Origin: Haloferula sp. BvORR071
GTDB lineage: Bacteria; Verrucomicrobiota; Verrucomicrobiia; Verrucomicrobiales; Akkermansiaceae
Length of the DNA: 64,000 nucleotides
Direction of reading: 5' to 3'
Assembly (NCBI RefSeq): GCF_000739615.1
Contig: NZ_BATP01000047.1
Span: 62,001-126,000 of the forward strand
A program made the translations under genes and the position numbers. Under the pieces are notes generated by a model. The model worked only from the letters and a program-made list of their open reading frames with translations, did not search any database and was not told the DNA's origin. Shown in pieces: positions 27,536-35,146 of the stretch. Positions within the stretch are counted from its first letter, which is position 1, and every line of letters begins with the position of its first letter.

Positions 27536-28027
27536 TTACGGGTTCATCCGCCACAAGGTGAAGTTCAGCACCGAAGCAAAGCTGACCCACGCGAGGTAGG
27601 GCACCAGCAACCAGCCTGCACCGCGATGCACTCGTCGGAAGACCGTGATCGTTACGATGATAGCCAACCACAGCAGCACGATGTCCGCGAACGCGAGATC
27701 GGGCCGATGCAAGCCGAAGAATAGGGGCGTCCATGCGGCATTGAGCGCGAGTTGGACGAGGAACCAGGTCAGCGGCACCCGTTGCAAAGCGAAGCCACCG
27801 CGCCGCCAAACCAGCCAGGCCGCTACCGCCATTGTGATGTAGAGCGCGGTCCACACCGGGCCGAACAGCCACGCCGGCGGATTCCACGAAGGCTTCTGCA
27901 GCGATGCATACCAGGTGTCGGGCATCGCAAACGCACCCAGCGCGGGAGCGACAAAACACAGTGCGATCCATCCGGCGAGGCCGAGGATGGGAAAACGCGG
28001 ATTCATCGGGAGACGCAGGGTGCTCAT
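27536..28027 (-). CDS. tspO: TspO/MBR tryptophan-rich sensory membrane protein
   Basis: The 163-residue protein has five membrane spans and the conserved TspO signature: TWYASLQKPSWNPPAWLFGPVWTALY is typical in order and Trp content (motifs WYASLQKPSWNPP and FGPVWTALY), followed by LNAAWTPLFFGLHRPDLA. TspO proteins bind tetrapyrroles and are linked to porphyrin transport and stress responses. The start at 28027 is used; a second ATG seven codons on (MNPRFPIL) is equally possible. It precedes the SGNH esterase gene on the same strand. Confidence 0.93.
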   Translation of the reverse strand: MSTLRLPMNPRFPILGLAGWIALCFVAPALGAFAMPDTWYASLQKPSWNPPAWLFGPVWTALYITMAVAAWLVWRRGGFALQRVPLTWFLVQLALNAAWTPLFFGLHRPDLAFADIVLLWLAIIVTITVFRRVHRGAGWLLVPYLAWVSFASVLNFTLWRMNP

Positions 28028-28424
28028 GGTTTGTAGATGACGAACTTGTCCGGCTCGCTCTTTCGCTGGCGGTATTCGATGAGCTACAAAAGGTCGGTGC
28101 CCTTCTGTGCGGAGGCGTTGCTGAACGCAGACTGCGCGGATCTCTCCGCCGCGGCCATGAAATAGCCGAAAGCAAGCTCCGTCTCGCGATGCCGTCCGCG
28201 GTTGGATCGGGCCTTCAGCCCTCGACCTGTGGCGATACTTTTCCTGGGCCGTTTGCCCAGAGAGGATCGAGCCAGCGACCTTGTGAGGGAGTGAGAGGCG
28301 GTCGTCCGTGTGGATCGGGGCATCGACGGTTGTGCCGTTGATTAGACCCGCCGCTATAGGTCGGGCCTTTGGCCCTGAAGAGGAAGAGGCGCGGCCAGGT
28401 GGGGGAAGTCACCGACGGAAGAAG
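28028..28424. other. Gene-free region upstream of tspO and tRNA-Arg
   Basis: I see no convincing gene in these 397 bases. They hold the second long family-B repeat (28201-28390). Minus-strand frames across 28084-28323 give compositionally biased peptides with no family. The tRNA-Arg gene begins directly after. Confidence 0.5.
28201..28390 (+). repeat. Composite dispersed repeat, family B, long copy 2
   Basis: Bases 28201-28260 match 25999-26058 closely (GTTGGATCGGGCCTTCAGCC, TGGCGATACTTTTCCTGGGC). After about 94 unrelated bases, 28354-28390 repeats TATAGGTCGGGCCTTTGGCC and CTGAAGAGG. The two copies are in direct orientation on either side of the SGNH-tspO pair. Confidence 0.65.
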
Positions 28425-28498
28425 CACACCCGACTGGACTCGAACCAGTGACCACCCGCTTAGAAGGCGGGAGCTCTATCCAACTGAGCTACGGGTGC
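28425..28498 (-). tRNA. tRNA-Arg (anticodon UCU)
   Basis: Read on the minus strand, the gene begins GCACCCGTAGCTCAGTTGGA. The anticodon stem-loop is CCCGC-CTTCTAA-GCGGG, giving anticodon TCT. The T arm is ACTGG-TTCGAGT-CCAGT, and the acceptor ends CGGGTGT with discriminator G. The first acceptor pair is G-U. CCA is not encoded. Confidence 0.93.
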
Positions 28499-28566
28499 TT
28501 TGATTGCTTTTTGATGGGCCGCGGGGCGTTCTAGCCCCTCCGGCGGCGAAGGTCAAACCGGGATGG

Positions 28567-28594
28567 GTAGAAAGCGCGGGGCGCTTTGCACTGG
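28567..28594 (+). repeat. Hairpin leader repeat, copy 1
   Basis: The 28-base element holds AAAGCGCGGGGCGCTTT, a 7-bp perfect stem with a GGG loop, then GCACTGG. It lies 33 bases before the first of two duplicated membrane genes. The second gene has a nearly identical copy. Confidence 0.65.
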
Positions 28595-28626
28595 TTGAGC
28601 GGCGGCGCATCTGGTGCGATACCGGG

Positions 28627-29082
28627 ATGGAAAACCTGCCGCCGCCCAATCCCTATCAGGCCCAGGAGGATGCCAGTCACCTCAAGTTACTGGCGATCTT
28701 CTACTTTATCTTCGCCGGTCTGGGAGTCTTGGGCACGCTCGGGTTCTTGGTCTTCTTTATCGCCGGAGCCCAGTTCATGGGGGACGCGGGGATGCAGGGT
28801 AGCCTGGATGCCCAGGGTGCCGGCGTCCCTCCGGAAGTCGGTTGGCTGTTCGGCGGCTTCGGCGTGGTGATGCTGCTGTTTTCGGCGGTCGTGGTGTTGC
28901 TGGACTTCCTCTGCGGCCGCTGGTTGCTGGAGCGGAAGAACCGGACCTTCTGCATCGTGGTCGCCGCGCTCTCCTGCCTGAGCTTCCCCTTGGGCACGGC
29001 GCTCGGGGTCTTCACCATCATCGTGCTCTGCCGGCCGAGCGTGATCGCGCTGTTTGATCGCTCCCTCTCCCCAAGGCGTTAG
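28627..29082 (+). CDS. Small three-span membrane protein, tandem paralogue 1
   Basis: The 151-residue protein starts MENLPPPNPYQAQEDASHLK and has three membrane spans (IFYFIFAGLGVLGTLGFLVFF, GFGVVMLLFSAVVVLLDFL, VVAALSCLSFPLGTALGVFTI). Its end, GVFTIIVLCRPSVIALF, is identical in the neighbouring paralogue. The ATG at 28627 is chosen because it matches the paralogue alignment. The arrangement is common in this group for uncharacterised proteins with NPYxAP-type N-termini; function unknown. tRNA-Arg lies divergently upstream. Confidence 0.72.
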   Translation: MENLPPPNPYQAQEDASHLKLLAIFYFIFAGLGVLGTLGFLVFFIAGAQFMGDAGMQGSLDAQGAGVPPEVGWLFGGFGVVMLLFSAVVVLLDFLCGRWLLERKNRTFCIVVAALSCLSFPLGTALGVFTIIVLCRPSVIALFDRSLSPRR

Positions 29083-29083
29083 A

Positions 29084-29111
29084 GTGGAAAGCGCGGGCCG
29101 CTTTGCACTGG
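29084..29111 (+). repeat. Hairpin leader repeat, copy 2
   Basis: GTGGAAAGCGCGGGCCGCTT continues TGCACTGG, two mismatches in 28 bases to copy 1. It lies 33 bases before the second paralogue, so the leader and gene were duplicated together. Confidence 0.65.
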
Positions 29112-29143
29112 CGGAGCCCGTGAAGTTTTGGTGCGCTGACCTC

Positions 29144-29548
29144 GTGCACGATCCCCAGGCAGCCGAGGCCTACCGGGCTCAAACGGACGCGAACCATTTG
29201 CGGATCCTGTCGCTGTCCTATTTCATCGCGGGTGGCCTTTACGCATTCGGCGCCTTGCCCTTGATCAAATGTGTGGTGTCAGAGTGGACTGGCCGACTTC
29301 ACGCCTCAGGCGCTGCCACGCTGTTTTGGGTGCTGTGCATTCTGGGTGTGGTGCTGTTGCCGGTTGTCTGCGGAATATGCCTCAACAAGCGGAAGTGCCG
29401 GGGCTTTTGCATCGTGGTCGCCGCGCTCTCCTGCCTGAAATTCCCCTTCGGTACGGCGCTCGGGGTCTTCACCATCATCGTGCTTTGCCGGCCGAGCGTG
29501 ATTGCGCTGTTTGAAGGGCGAGCTCCCGGCGGCTACTTGAAGCGGTAA
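29144..29548 (+). CDS. Small membrane protein, tandem paralogue 2
   Basis: The 134-residue protein aligns along its length with the preceding gene: AYRAQTDANHLRIL corresponds to PYQAQEDASHLKLL, and the last third (CIVVAALSCLKFPFGTALGV, then FTIIVLCRPSVIALF) is nearly identical. It is shorter in the first loop. The start is taken as the GTG at 29144 by alignment; an ATG further upstream (29054) would read through the repeated leader. It has three membrane spans. Function is unknown. Confidence 0.65.
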   Translation: MHDPQAAEAYRAQTDANHLRILSLSYFIAGGLYAFGALPLIKCVVSEWTGRLHASGAATLFWVLCILGVVLLPVVCGICLNKRKCRGFCIVVAALSCLKFPFGTALGVFTIIVLCRPSVIALFEGRAPGGYLKR

Positions 29549-29561
29549 GGCCCGCACTTTT

Positions 29562-30263
29562 TCAATCGCCTACCGAGATCACCGGCCACGGCACGATTCC
29601 GAATGCGGGCAGGAGATTGAGCCCTGATGTCGCGTGGTTCTCCTCAAGTTCCACTTTAAGGGCTTCTGATACGACCAAATCTGTGGTTGGCAGTGCGAAG
29701 AAATCCATGTCGGCAAATTCGCGTTTGAGGACAAGCTCGCGAATATTCAGCGAGGTTTTGGCTCGCGCGGAAGCAAACTCCGCCTCGTCCTGGAAGACGA
29801 GTGTCGGGTTTCCGGATAGGGCCAGCCCCTCATAAAAGGCGGACGCTGGAAACTGGATCATCCCGAGAGGCATCGGCAGGATGTAGAAGAGATGATAGGG
29901 CCATGAGCCTTCTCCCTTCCTCACTTCCGCCGGAAAGCTGGTCGCGCCCGCTACCTTGAAGCCGTCAAGGACCCGCTGCACCTTTGGCGAAATCAGGAAG
30001 GGACAAAACATGAGGTGAGGCCCGAATTGGAGGAAGTCGGTGAGTTTGGACTTCTTCCACATCTCCACGCCCTGAACCTGATAGTTGCCACCCGGAATCG
30101 AATCGCGGACTTCCCAATAGTGGTTGGAGCCGAGATCCGCCATCAGGCGGTCGTATTCCAAAGGGTCGCGAAAGCCCGCCCGTTTGATGTTGGCCTGCTT
30201 GATGCCGCTGTTGTTACCCAAGACTTTGGGATCAGAACTGCGGCGGGCGATGTAGTAGCGCAT
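29562..30263 (-). CDS. Hypothetical protein, DUF1629/Imm43-like
   Basis: This soluble 233-residue protein begins MRYYIARRSSDPKVLGNNSG and includes PHLMFCPFLISPKVQRVLDGFKVAGATSFPAEV. Its pattern of a conserved FLISPKV-helix followed by a beta segment resembles the DUF1629 (immunity 43) family, but I cannot confirm this. No toxin gene is adjacent. It lies 46 bases downstream of the L,D-transpeptidase gene on the same strand and may share its transcript. Confidence 0.5.
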   Translation of the reverse strand: MRYYIARRSSDPKVLGNNSGIKQANIKRAGFRDPLEYDRLMADLGSNHYWEVRDSIPGGNYQVQGVEMWKKSKLTDFLQFGPHLMFCPFLISPKVQRVLDGFKVAGATSFPAEVRKGEGSWPYHLFYILPMPLGMIQFPASAFYEGLALSGNPTLVFQDEAEFASARAKTSLNIRELVLKREFADMDFFALPTTDLVVSEALKVELEENHATSGLNLLPAFGIVPWPVISVGD

Positions 30264-30309
30264 GAACGGTCGTCGAGGAGGAGCAGCTCTGAAATCGCAG
30301 GGAGACGAC

Positions 30310-31092
30310 TTACTTGAATCGGTAACGCCCCAACTCCACCGTGACCTCCGGTGGGACCTGGTTCTTCTCGAAGGAGTCGTAGCCTTCCTTGAGCTCCTGC
30401 CAGAAGGAATACCAGTGGTTCGCGTGCTCCTTGTCGAGGCGCTCCGCGCTCATGCGGAAGGGGAAGATGTGCACGCGGAAGTACTGCTGCCCGCCCGTGA
30501 GCGCGGCATCGCAGAGCGTGTAGATCTCCTCGATCTTCGCATCGGTCATCGCCAGGCAACCGATCGAGACCTCATTGCCGTGGATCATGATGAAGGTGCC
30601 GGTGCGCTCGTGGAAACGGTCGTATTCGTTCGGGTAGCCGATGTTGAAGGCGAGGTGGAAGGTGCTGTCCGGCTTCATGCCCGCGCGCGGGACGAAGTAG
30701 AAACCCTCCGGCACCTGGCCATCGCCCTCCGCGAGCTTCGGGCCGAGCACGCCGGATTTCCGCGCGACCGGCCAAGTACGGAACAAATCGTACTTCCCGG
30801 TCTCGCGCTTGAGCACCCAGAGCTCAAGCTGGTTCTCCTCCTTGAAGGCGCGCAGGAAAACCGGGTCACCGAGGTGTAGGCCCTTCTCCTTCAGCGCTTG
30901 TTCCAGCTCAGGCTTCACCCGGGCTGCAGCCGCGGCGGCGCGTTCCGGTCCGGGCAGGGTGCCACTATCACAGGTCTCGACCACGAAGGGATCCTGCGCC
31001 ACTTCCTGCCCCGGCGTGCAAGGCGAAAGGAGTGCAATCGGCAGCGCGGCTTTCAAAGCGGCTCTCCCTATTGCTGTCAGCAAGCGGCGCAT
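30310..31092 (-). CDS. YafK-type L,D-transpeptidase/carboxypeptidase (YkuD domain)
   Basis: The 260-residue exported protein contains the L,D-transpeptidase signature MIHGNEVSIGCLAMTD, with the catalytic cysteine at residue 179 and histidine at 171. Surrounding motifs (DPVFLRAFKEENQLELWV, KTWPVARKSGVLGPK-like WPVARKSGVLGPKLAEGDGQ) match the ErfK/YafK group that crosslinks peptidoglycan or attaches proteins to it. The N-terminal signal peptide MRRLLTAIGRAALKAALPIA has a lipobox-like LLSPC. Its second half is encoded by a family-A palindrome. It overlaps the upstream VanW fusion gene by 16 bases. Confidence 0.86.
   Translation of the reverse strand: MRRLLTAIGRAALKAALPIALLSPCTPGQEVAQDPFVVETCDSGTLPGPERAAAAAARVKPELEQALKEKGLHLGDPVFLRAFKEENQLELWVLKRETGKYDLFRTWPVARKSGVLGPKLAEGDGQVPEGFYFVPRAGMKPDSTFHLAFNIGYPNEYDRFHERTGTFIMIHGNEVSIGCLAMTDAKIEEIYTLCDAALTGGQQYFRVHIFPFRMSAERLDKEHANHWYSFWQELKEGYDSFEKNQVPPEVTVELGRYRFK
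31041..31075. repeat. Dispersed palindrome, family A, copy 4, inside a coding sequence
   Basis: The plus strand reads GCAGCGCGGCTTTCAAAGCG then GCTCTCCCTATTGCT. It matches copy 1 through CTCCC(A/T)ATTGCT. On the minus strand it encodes residues 6-17 (TAIGRAALKAAL) of the L,D-transpeptidase signal peptide, in frame and without a stop. Confidence 0.72.
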
Positions 31093-32849
31093 GTGACCTC
31101 GGCGGCGGGTTGCAGGACCGCCGCGAGAACTGTCCGCAAGGCAGCGGCATCCGGCGAGGACAAAAGGTGAAGCTGTGGATGCTCCGGCAGTCCGCAGGCC
31201 TCCGTGGCGACTACCGGGACTCCGCTTGCCAGCGCCAGCAATGCCAGCCGTGGCTGGTGCTCGATCCAGGCCGGCAGCACCACCACGCTCGCCGCCGCGA
31301 GGTCCGCCGCGCTTCCTTGCGAAGTCTCCATGCCCGCGAAGGGATCCGCCGCGCCCTCATTCGCACGGCCCAGGATCCGCAGCTCGGCATCGATGCCTTC
31401 CTTGAAAGCCGCGGCCAGCTCGAAGGCGCCCTTGCGCCCGAGCCGTGAGGCCGGGAAGAAGATCATCGGCTTGTCCGCCGGCTTGCGCTCCTGCAGTTGC
31501 GGCATCTCCCAATCGATCAACCAAGCCCGCGTGCCGAAGTGCTTGGCAATCGCACGGTGCGGCGTGACCAGGCGCGCCGCAGCGGCGAGTGCCTCGCGCT
31601 CGGCCCGCAGCAATTCCGGATCGGCGCGGAAGTCGCCCAGTGTGGTCGATTCCGGGTGTGCCTGCTTCGCCTGATCCAGCCGGCGCTGCAGTTCTTCCAT
31701 CGGCCAGCGGTTCACCAGCACATCAAAACTGCGGCCACCCAGTCCACCGGTCTTCCACAAATGCGGCAGCAAGTTCTGTGAAACCACCACGTGGCGGCAC
31801 TGCGGATCGAGCATCTCCGCGTAGCGCTGCGCCAGTGCGGCCTCTCCGTCTAACAAGGCAAGCTGCCGCACCGCACCCTGCCCCGGCAAGCGCCGCTGGC
31901 GGAAGGAACGCAGCAGCGTCGTCAGCGTCGCATGCCGCGTGCTCACCCCCGGCGGCGGCGACCACTTGTAGTTCGGCTTGTTCCAGCGGCGGCCATCGAG
32001 CGGCGTGAACCAGCGGTCACCCTCGCGCGAGTGCCCGCGGCACCAGCGGTCAAACTCCGGCCAGACGCCGTCTAACAAAAATGCCGAGTGCCCCAGTGCC
32101 GCCGCATGCGCCGAAGTCGCCGCCGGATGGCGGAAGCACTCGATCATCCCGCAAGTCAGGCAATCCCCGGAGGGTGCCTCACGCGGCACGGCAGGGGCGG
32201 GGACCGCGGCCTTCACCACGCCCGCCCGTGCAGCCCGCACGCGGATGATCAATTCTGAAGCGCTCAGCTCAGCCTCGATCCGCCACGGCGCATCGCTGCG
32301 GAAGCGCAGGTCCACATAGTTCCAGAAAACCGTGGCATCCAGATTCTGCTCCGCGCTCGATCCCGGCACGACCCGCGAGTGCGCATGCCGCTCCACCACC
32401 TCCAAGCCCGCCGCCAGCGCCGCCTGATAGAGCAGGCCGCTCAATTGGCAGAGCCCGCCGCCAAGCGCCGGCACTAGGCAACCCTCGCGCAGCTCGCGGC
32501 CATGGGTGAAGCCCCTCGCACGGGTCGTCCGCCCCAGCTGCCGCCAGAAGCTGAAGACCTGCCCGGCCGGCACCTCGACCCCGTGGAATTCCCGCAGCGC
32601 CCGCCGCAGGTTCTCCACCTTGCCCGCCGTCAGCGGAAACTCCGCCGGCGTCAGCGCCCGCCACAGCGGCCCCCGCTTCTCCGCCACCACCGGCAGATCG
32701 ATCAGCGCGGTGGCCGGTCCGTGATGAGGCGGCCGCGAAGAAAGCTCCAGCAAGCCCCGCCTGACCTGCAAAGCGCGGGTCTTCAGGTGGAACACGAATG
32801 CTTGGAGCCGGGTGGGAGAATCCCGTTCGGGGGCAGAGTGGCTTTGCAT
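31077..32849 (-). CDS. VanW-family protein fused to a glycosyltransferase-like domain
   Basis: The 590-residue protein has a VanW domain at about 60-215: NLRRALREFHGVEVPAGQVFSF as N..A...F.G....PG..FSF, then GGGLCQLSGLLYQAALAAGLEVVERHAHS and NLDATVFWNYVDLRF. A cysteine cluster (GDCLTCGMIECFRH) follows near 225. Residues about 330-590 look like a GT4-type glycosyltransferase C-terminal half (HRAIAKHFGTRAWLIDWEM, FFPASRLGRKGAFELAAAF, VVVLPAWIEHQPRLALLALASGVPVVATEACGLPE). VanW alone has unknown function in glycopeptide resistance clusters. The L,D-transpeptidase gene overlaps its end, suggesting a joint cell-wall role. No signal peptide is visible. Confidence 0.75.
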   Translation of the reverse strand: MQSHSAPERDSPTRLQAFVFHLKTRALQVRRGLLELSSRPPHHGPATALIDLPVVAEKRGPLWRALTPAEFPLTAGKVENLRRALREFHGVEVPAGQVFSFWRQLGRTTRARGFTHGRELREGCLVPALGGGLCQLSGLLYQAALAAGLEVVERHAHSRVVPGSSAEQNLDATVFWNYVDLRFRSDAPWRIEAELSASELIIRVRAARAGVVKAAVPAPAVPREAPSGDCLTCGMIECFRHPAATSAHAAALGHSAFLLDGVWPEFDRWCRGHSREGDRWFTPLDGRRWNKPNYKWSPPPGVSTRHATLTTLLRSFRQRRLPGQGAVRQLALLDGEAALAQRYAEMLDPQCRHVVVSQNLLPHLWKTGGLGGRSFDVLVNRWPMEELQRRLDQAKQAHPESTTLGDFRADPELLRAEREALAAAARLVTPHRAIAKHFGTRAWLIDWEMPQLQERKPADKPMIFFPASRLGRKGAFELAAAFKEGIDAELRILGRANEGAADPFAGMETSQGSAADLAAASVVVLPAWIEHQPRLALLALASGVPVVATEACGLPEHPQLHLLSSPDAAALRTVLAAVLQPAAEVTCAAC

Positions 32850-32991
32850 GAGATGCCCGGAGGCACGGGAATGTTCTACGCAGCTTATTCCTGAAATGCT
32901 ACAAAACCAGCATGAAAATTCTGTGAACTGCGGAGGCTCTTCTAGTTAGGGTTTCTTGACATCCGGAATCCGGAGCACTCAGGGTTTTCTG

Positions 32992-33987
32992 ATGATCCCC
33001 CGCCTCCTCTTGGCCAGCCTCATCCTCGTCACAACCGCCGCCGCGGACTTTGAAAAATGGACCAACAAGGACGGCAAGGAAGCCGAACTAGAGCTGATCA
33101 CGGCCGAGGAAAAAGATGGGGCAAAGACAGGCGAATTTGTCACCCGGGCAGGTAAGACGGTTTCCCTGAAGGAGCTGGATCTGGCCCCTGAGAGTGCAGC
33201 CAAGCTCAAGGCCCGCACTGTGGCGAAGATCCGCTACGACTACGGTTCGGGTTCCCGTCCGGGCGAGAACGATCCTTTTGCTGCGGATGGGCAGGAAGCA
33301 CCCACGGGTGCCACCTTCGGGTTTTTGGCCGTAGGCGAGAACCTCGCGGGGATCAGAACGGCGGGGGAGACCGTTGCCAGCTTCAAGGTCGATGGCGGAG
33401 CGGAGTGGAAGTCCGCGAAGCGGAAGTTAGAGGCCGACCCGGCACCGGCGACGCCAAAGAGCGCCGGTGGCTTGCGGGAGGTGAAGTTCCGCTTGTTCAT
33501 CGAAGGCGATCATTCCGCCGACGAACTGAAGAGCTCCCAATTGAAAGGGACAGTCCAGGCTGTCTTCGGGTCCGGCTTGAAAACCGCCGATGCCAAGTTG
33601 CAGCTCAAAGGCACCAAGGGCGGCGACATCAAGAGCGGGAAATCGGCAATCGGACCCTTCGAAGTTCAGGTGGATCAGATGAATCCCTTCGGCGACAAGG
33701 AGCAGTTGAGTGTGCGCATCCGCGATCCCAAGCTTGGTGCCGCAAAAGAAGAAGTGGTGGCGAGTCCGTTCGGCGATCGCCGCTCGGTCGCGCCCATTCC
33801 CCTGCAAGTCGCGAAGATCGACGTGATTGCCAGCGGCAAGAAGATCGAGAACGTGAACCCTGCATTCCTGGTCGAAGGTTCCGCGGCAGGCGGTGAGGTC
33901 ACGGTGGTGATCCAATATTGGTCGAAGCTCCACGAGAAGACGATGAGCTTTGAGAAGTCGCCCGGGCAGTTTGAGCAGGTCCAGTGA
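32992..33987 (+). CDS. Secreted hypothetical protein with SLA1-like start
   Basis: This 331-residue exported protein has the signal peptide MIPRLLLASLILVTTAAA, then DFEKWTNKDGKEAELELI, which resembles the SLA1 homology (SHD1-like) segments frequent in verrucomicrobial secreted proteins. The remainder is beta-rich: FRLFIEGDHSADELKSSQ and VTVVIQYWSK are its longest recognisable strands. The start at 32992 is fixed by the signal peptide. I cannot name an enzymatic function. Confidence 0.65.
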   Translation: MIPRLLLASLILVTTAAADFEKWTNKDGKEAELELITAEEKDGAKTGEFVTRAGKTVSLKELDLAPESAAKLKARTVAKIRYDYGSGSRPGENDPFAADGQEAPTGATFGFLAVGENLAGIRTAGETVASFKVDGGAEWKSAKRKLEADPAPATPKSAGGLREVKFRLFIEGDHSADELKSSQLKGTVQAVFGSGLKTADAKLQLKGTKGGDIKSGKSAIGPFEVQVDQMNPFGDKEQLSVRIRDPKLGAAKEEVVASPFGDRRSVAPIPLQVAKIDVIASGKKIENVNPAFLVEGSAAGGEVTVVIQYWSKLHEKTMSFEKSPGQFEQVQ

Positions 33988-34037
33988 TTCGTCGTGATCT
34001 ACTCGACGCCACCGCTTCAGGCCCCTAGACCATCCGC

Positions 34038-34895
34038 ATGGCAGCCATCGGCATCATCGGCGGGAGTGGTCTTTATGAAATCGACGGCTTCGAGCAGGCG
34101 GGAAATCACTCGGTGGAGACGCCCTTTGGTCCACCTTCGGATCTGATTGTCGAGGGCACTCTGGCCGGGCGGCAGGTCTTCTTCCTGCCCCGCCATGGCC
34201 GTGGCCACCGCTTGTTGCCGACCGAGATCAACCACCGCGCGAACCTCTGGGCCCTGCGCTCCCTGGGGGTGCGCTATTTGATTTGCGTGACCGCCGTCGG
34301 CAGCCTGAGGGAGGAATATCACCCCGAGCACATCGTCCTGCCGGACCAGTTCTTCGACCGCACCAGCCGCCGCGAGCAGCACACCTTCTTCGGCTCGGGG
34401 ATCGTCGGCCACGTGGCCTTCGCGGACCCGATCAGCGAGGGCATGCGCCGCATCTTGCTGGAGGCCGCGGAAGGGGAGGGGGCCAAGGTTCACTTCGGCG
34501 GCACTTATGTGAACATGGATGGTCCCGCCTTCTCCACCCGCGCGGAGAGCGAGACCAACCGCAAGCTCGGCTTCGACGTGATCGGCATGACCAATCTCCC
34601 CGAGGCCAAGCTGGCTCGCGAGGCGGAGATCGCCCTCGCCACTCTGGCGATGGTCACCGACTACGATTGCTGGAAGATCGAGGAGGAGCCGGTCACCGCG
34701 GAGGCGGTGATGGGCCACCTGAGCGCGAATGTCGCCATGGCCAAGCGCATTATCGCCAGCGCCATCCCCGCGATCCCGCTCGAGCCTACCTGGCCCGAGC
34801 ACCGCTCGCTCGACGGCGCCATCATGACTCCGCCCTCCCTCTGGCCCCCCGAGACCAAGGAGAAGCTGCGCCCGGTTCTCTCGCGCTTCTTGTGA
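34038..34895 (+). CDS. mtnP: S-methyl-5'-thioadenosine phosphorylase
   Basis: The 285-residue enzyme cleaves methylthioadenosine with phosphate to adenine and methylthioribose 1-phosphate, in methionine salvage. Family motifs are clear: GIIGGSGLYEIDGFEQ at the start, FLPRHGRGHRLLPTEINHRANLW (phosphate and nucleoside site), YVNMDGPAFSTRAES, and IGMTNLPEAKLAREAEI with DYDCWK. The GMTNLPEA form distinguishes the methylthioadenosine enzyme from purine nucleoside phosphorylases. Length is normal. It stands alone; no mtnA or other salvage genes are adjacent. Confidence 0.93.
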   Translation: MAAIGIIGGSGLYEIDGFEQAGNHSVETPFGPPSDLIVEGTLAGRQVFFLPRHGRGHRLLPTEINHRANLWALRSLGVRYLICVTAVGSLREEYHPEHIVLPDQFFDRTSRREQHTFFGSGIVGHVAFADPISEGMRRILLEAAEGEGAKVHFGGTYVNMDGPAFSTRAESETNRKLGFDVIGMTNLPEAKLAREAEIALATLAMVTDYDCWKIEEEPVTAEAVMGHLSANVAMAKRIIASAIPAIPLEPTWPEHRSLDGAIMTPPSLWPPETKEKLRPVLSRFL

Positions 34896-35146
34896 CTGGG
34901 ATGGACCGCGGACCGCAGGGGCGGAGAACTCCGGATCTTCCCCTCCGCGATATCCGTGCTATCGCGGTAAATCCTCTCGTCCCGTGCATCACGATCCAGC
35001 TCCCAGAGGCTTGGGTTTCAAGGTGCCGCCAAGCCCGATCCTTCAGTCTTTCTTTGTGGTCAAGCTGTTGGAAATGCAGGCGTGACATCCCGCCCCCTCA
35101 GGCTAATCTTCCGCCGGTTTTCCCGCCCCAAGTCGCCAATTTCCCC

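Noticed and set aside
28084-28323. A possible short minus-strand gene upstream of tspO.
   Set aside because: The peptide runs through the family-B repeat, is Ser/Arg-rich and lacks a ribosome site. I cannot support it as a gene.
29562-30263. A toxin-antitoxin or polymorphic-toxin immunity pair.
   Set aside because: The Imm43-like resemblance is weak, and no toxin gene is adjacent, so I only note it in the gene entry.
32502-32894. A 130-residue plus-strand frame opposite the VanW fusion start.
   Set aside because: Antisense to a well-supported domain, with proline/arginine bias and no motif.
34283-35146. A long N-terminal extension of the deacetylase frame.
   Set aside because: It overlaps mtnP in another frame and reads as biased sequence. 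The Tat-like signal directly follows the ATG at 35147.
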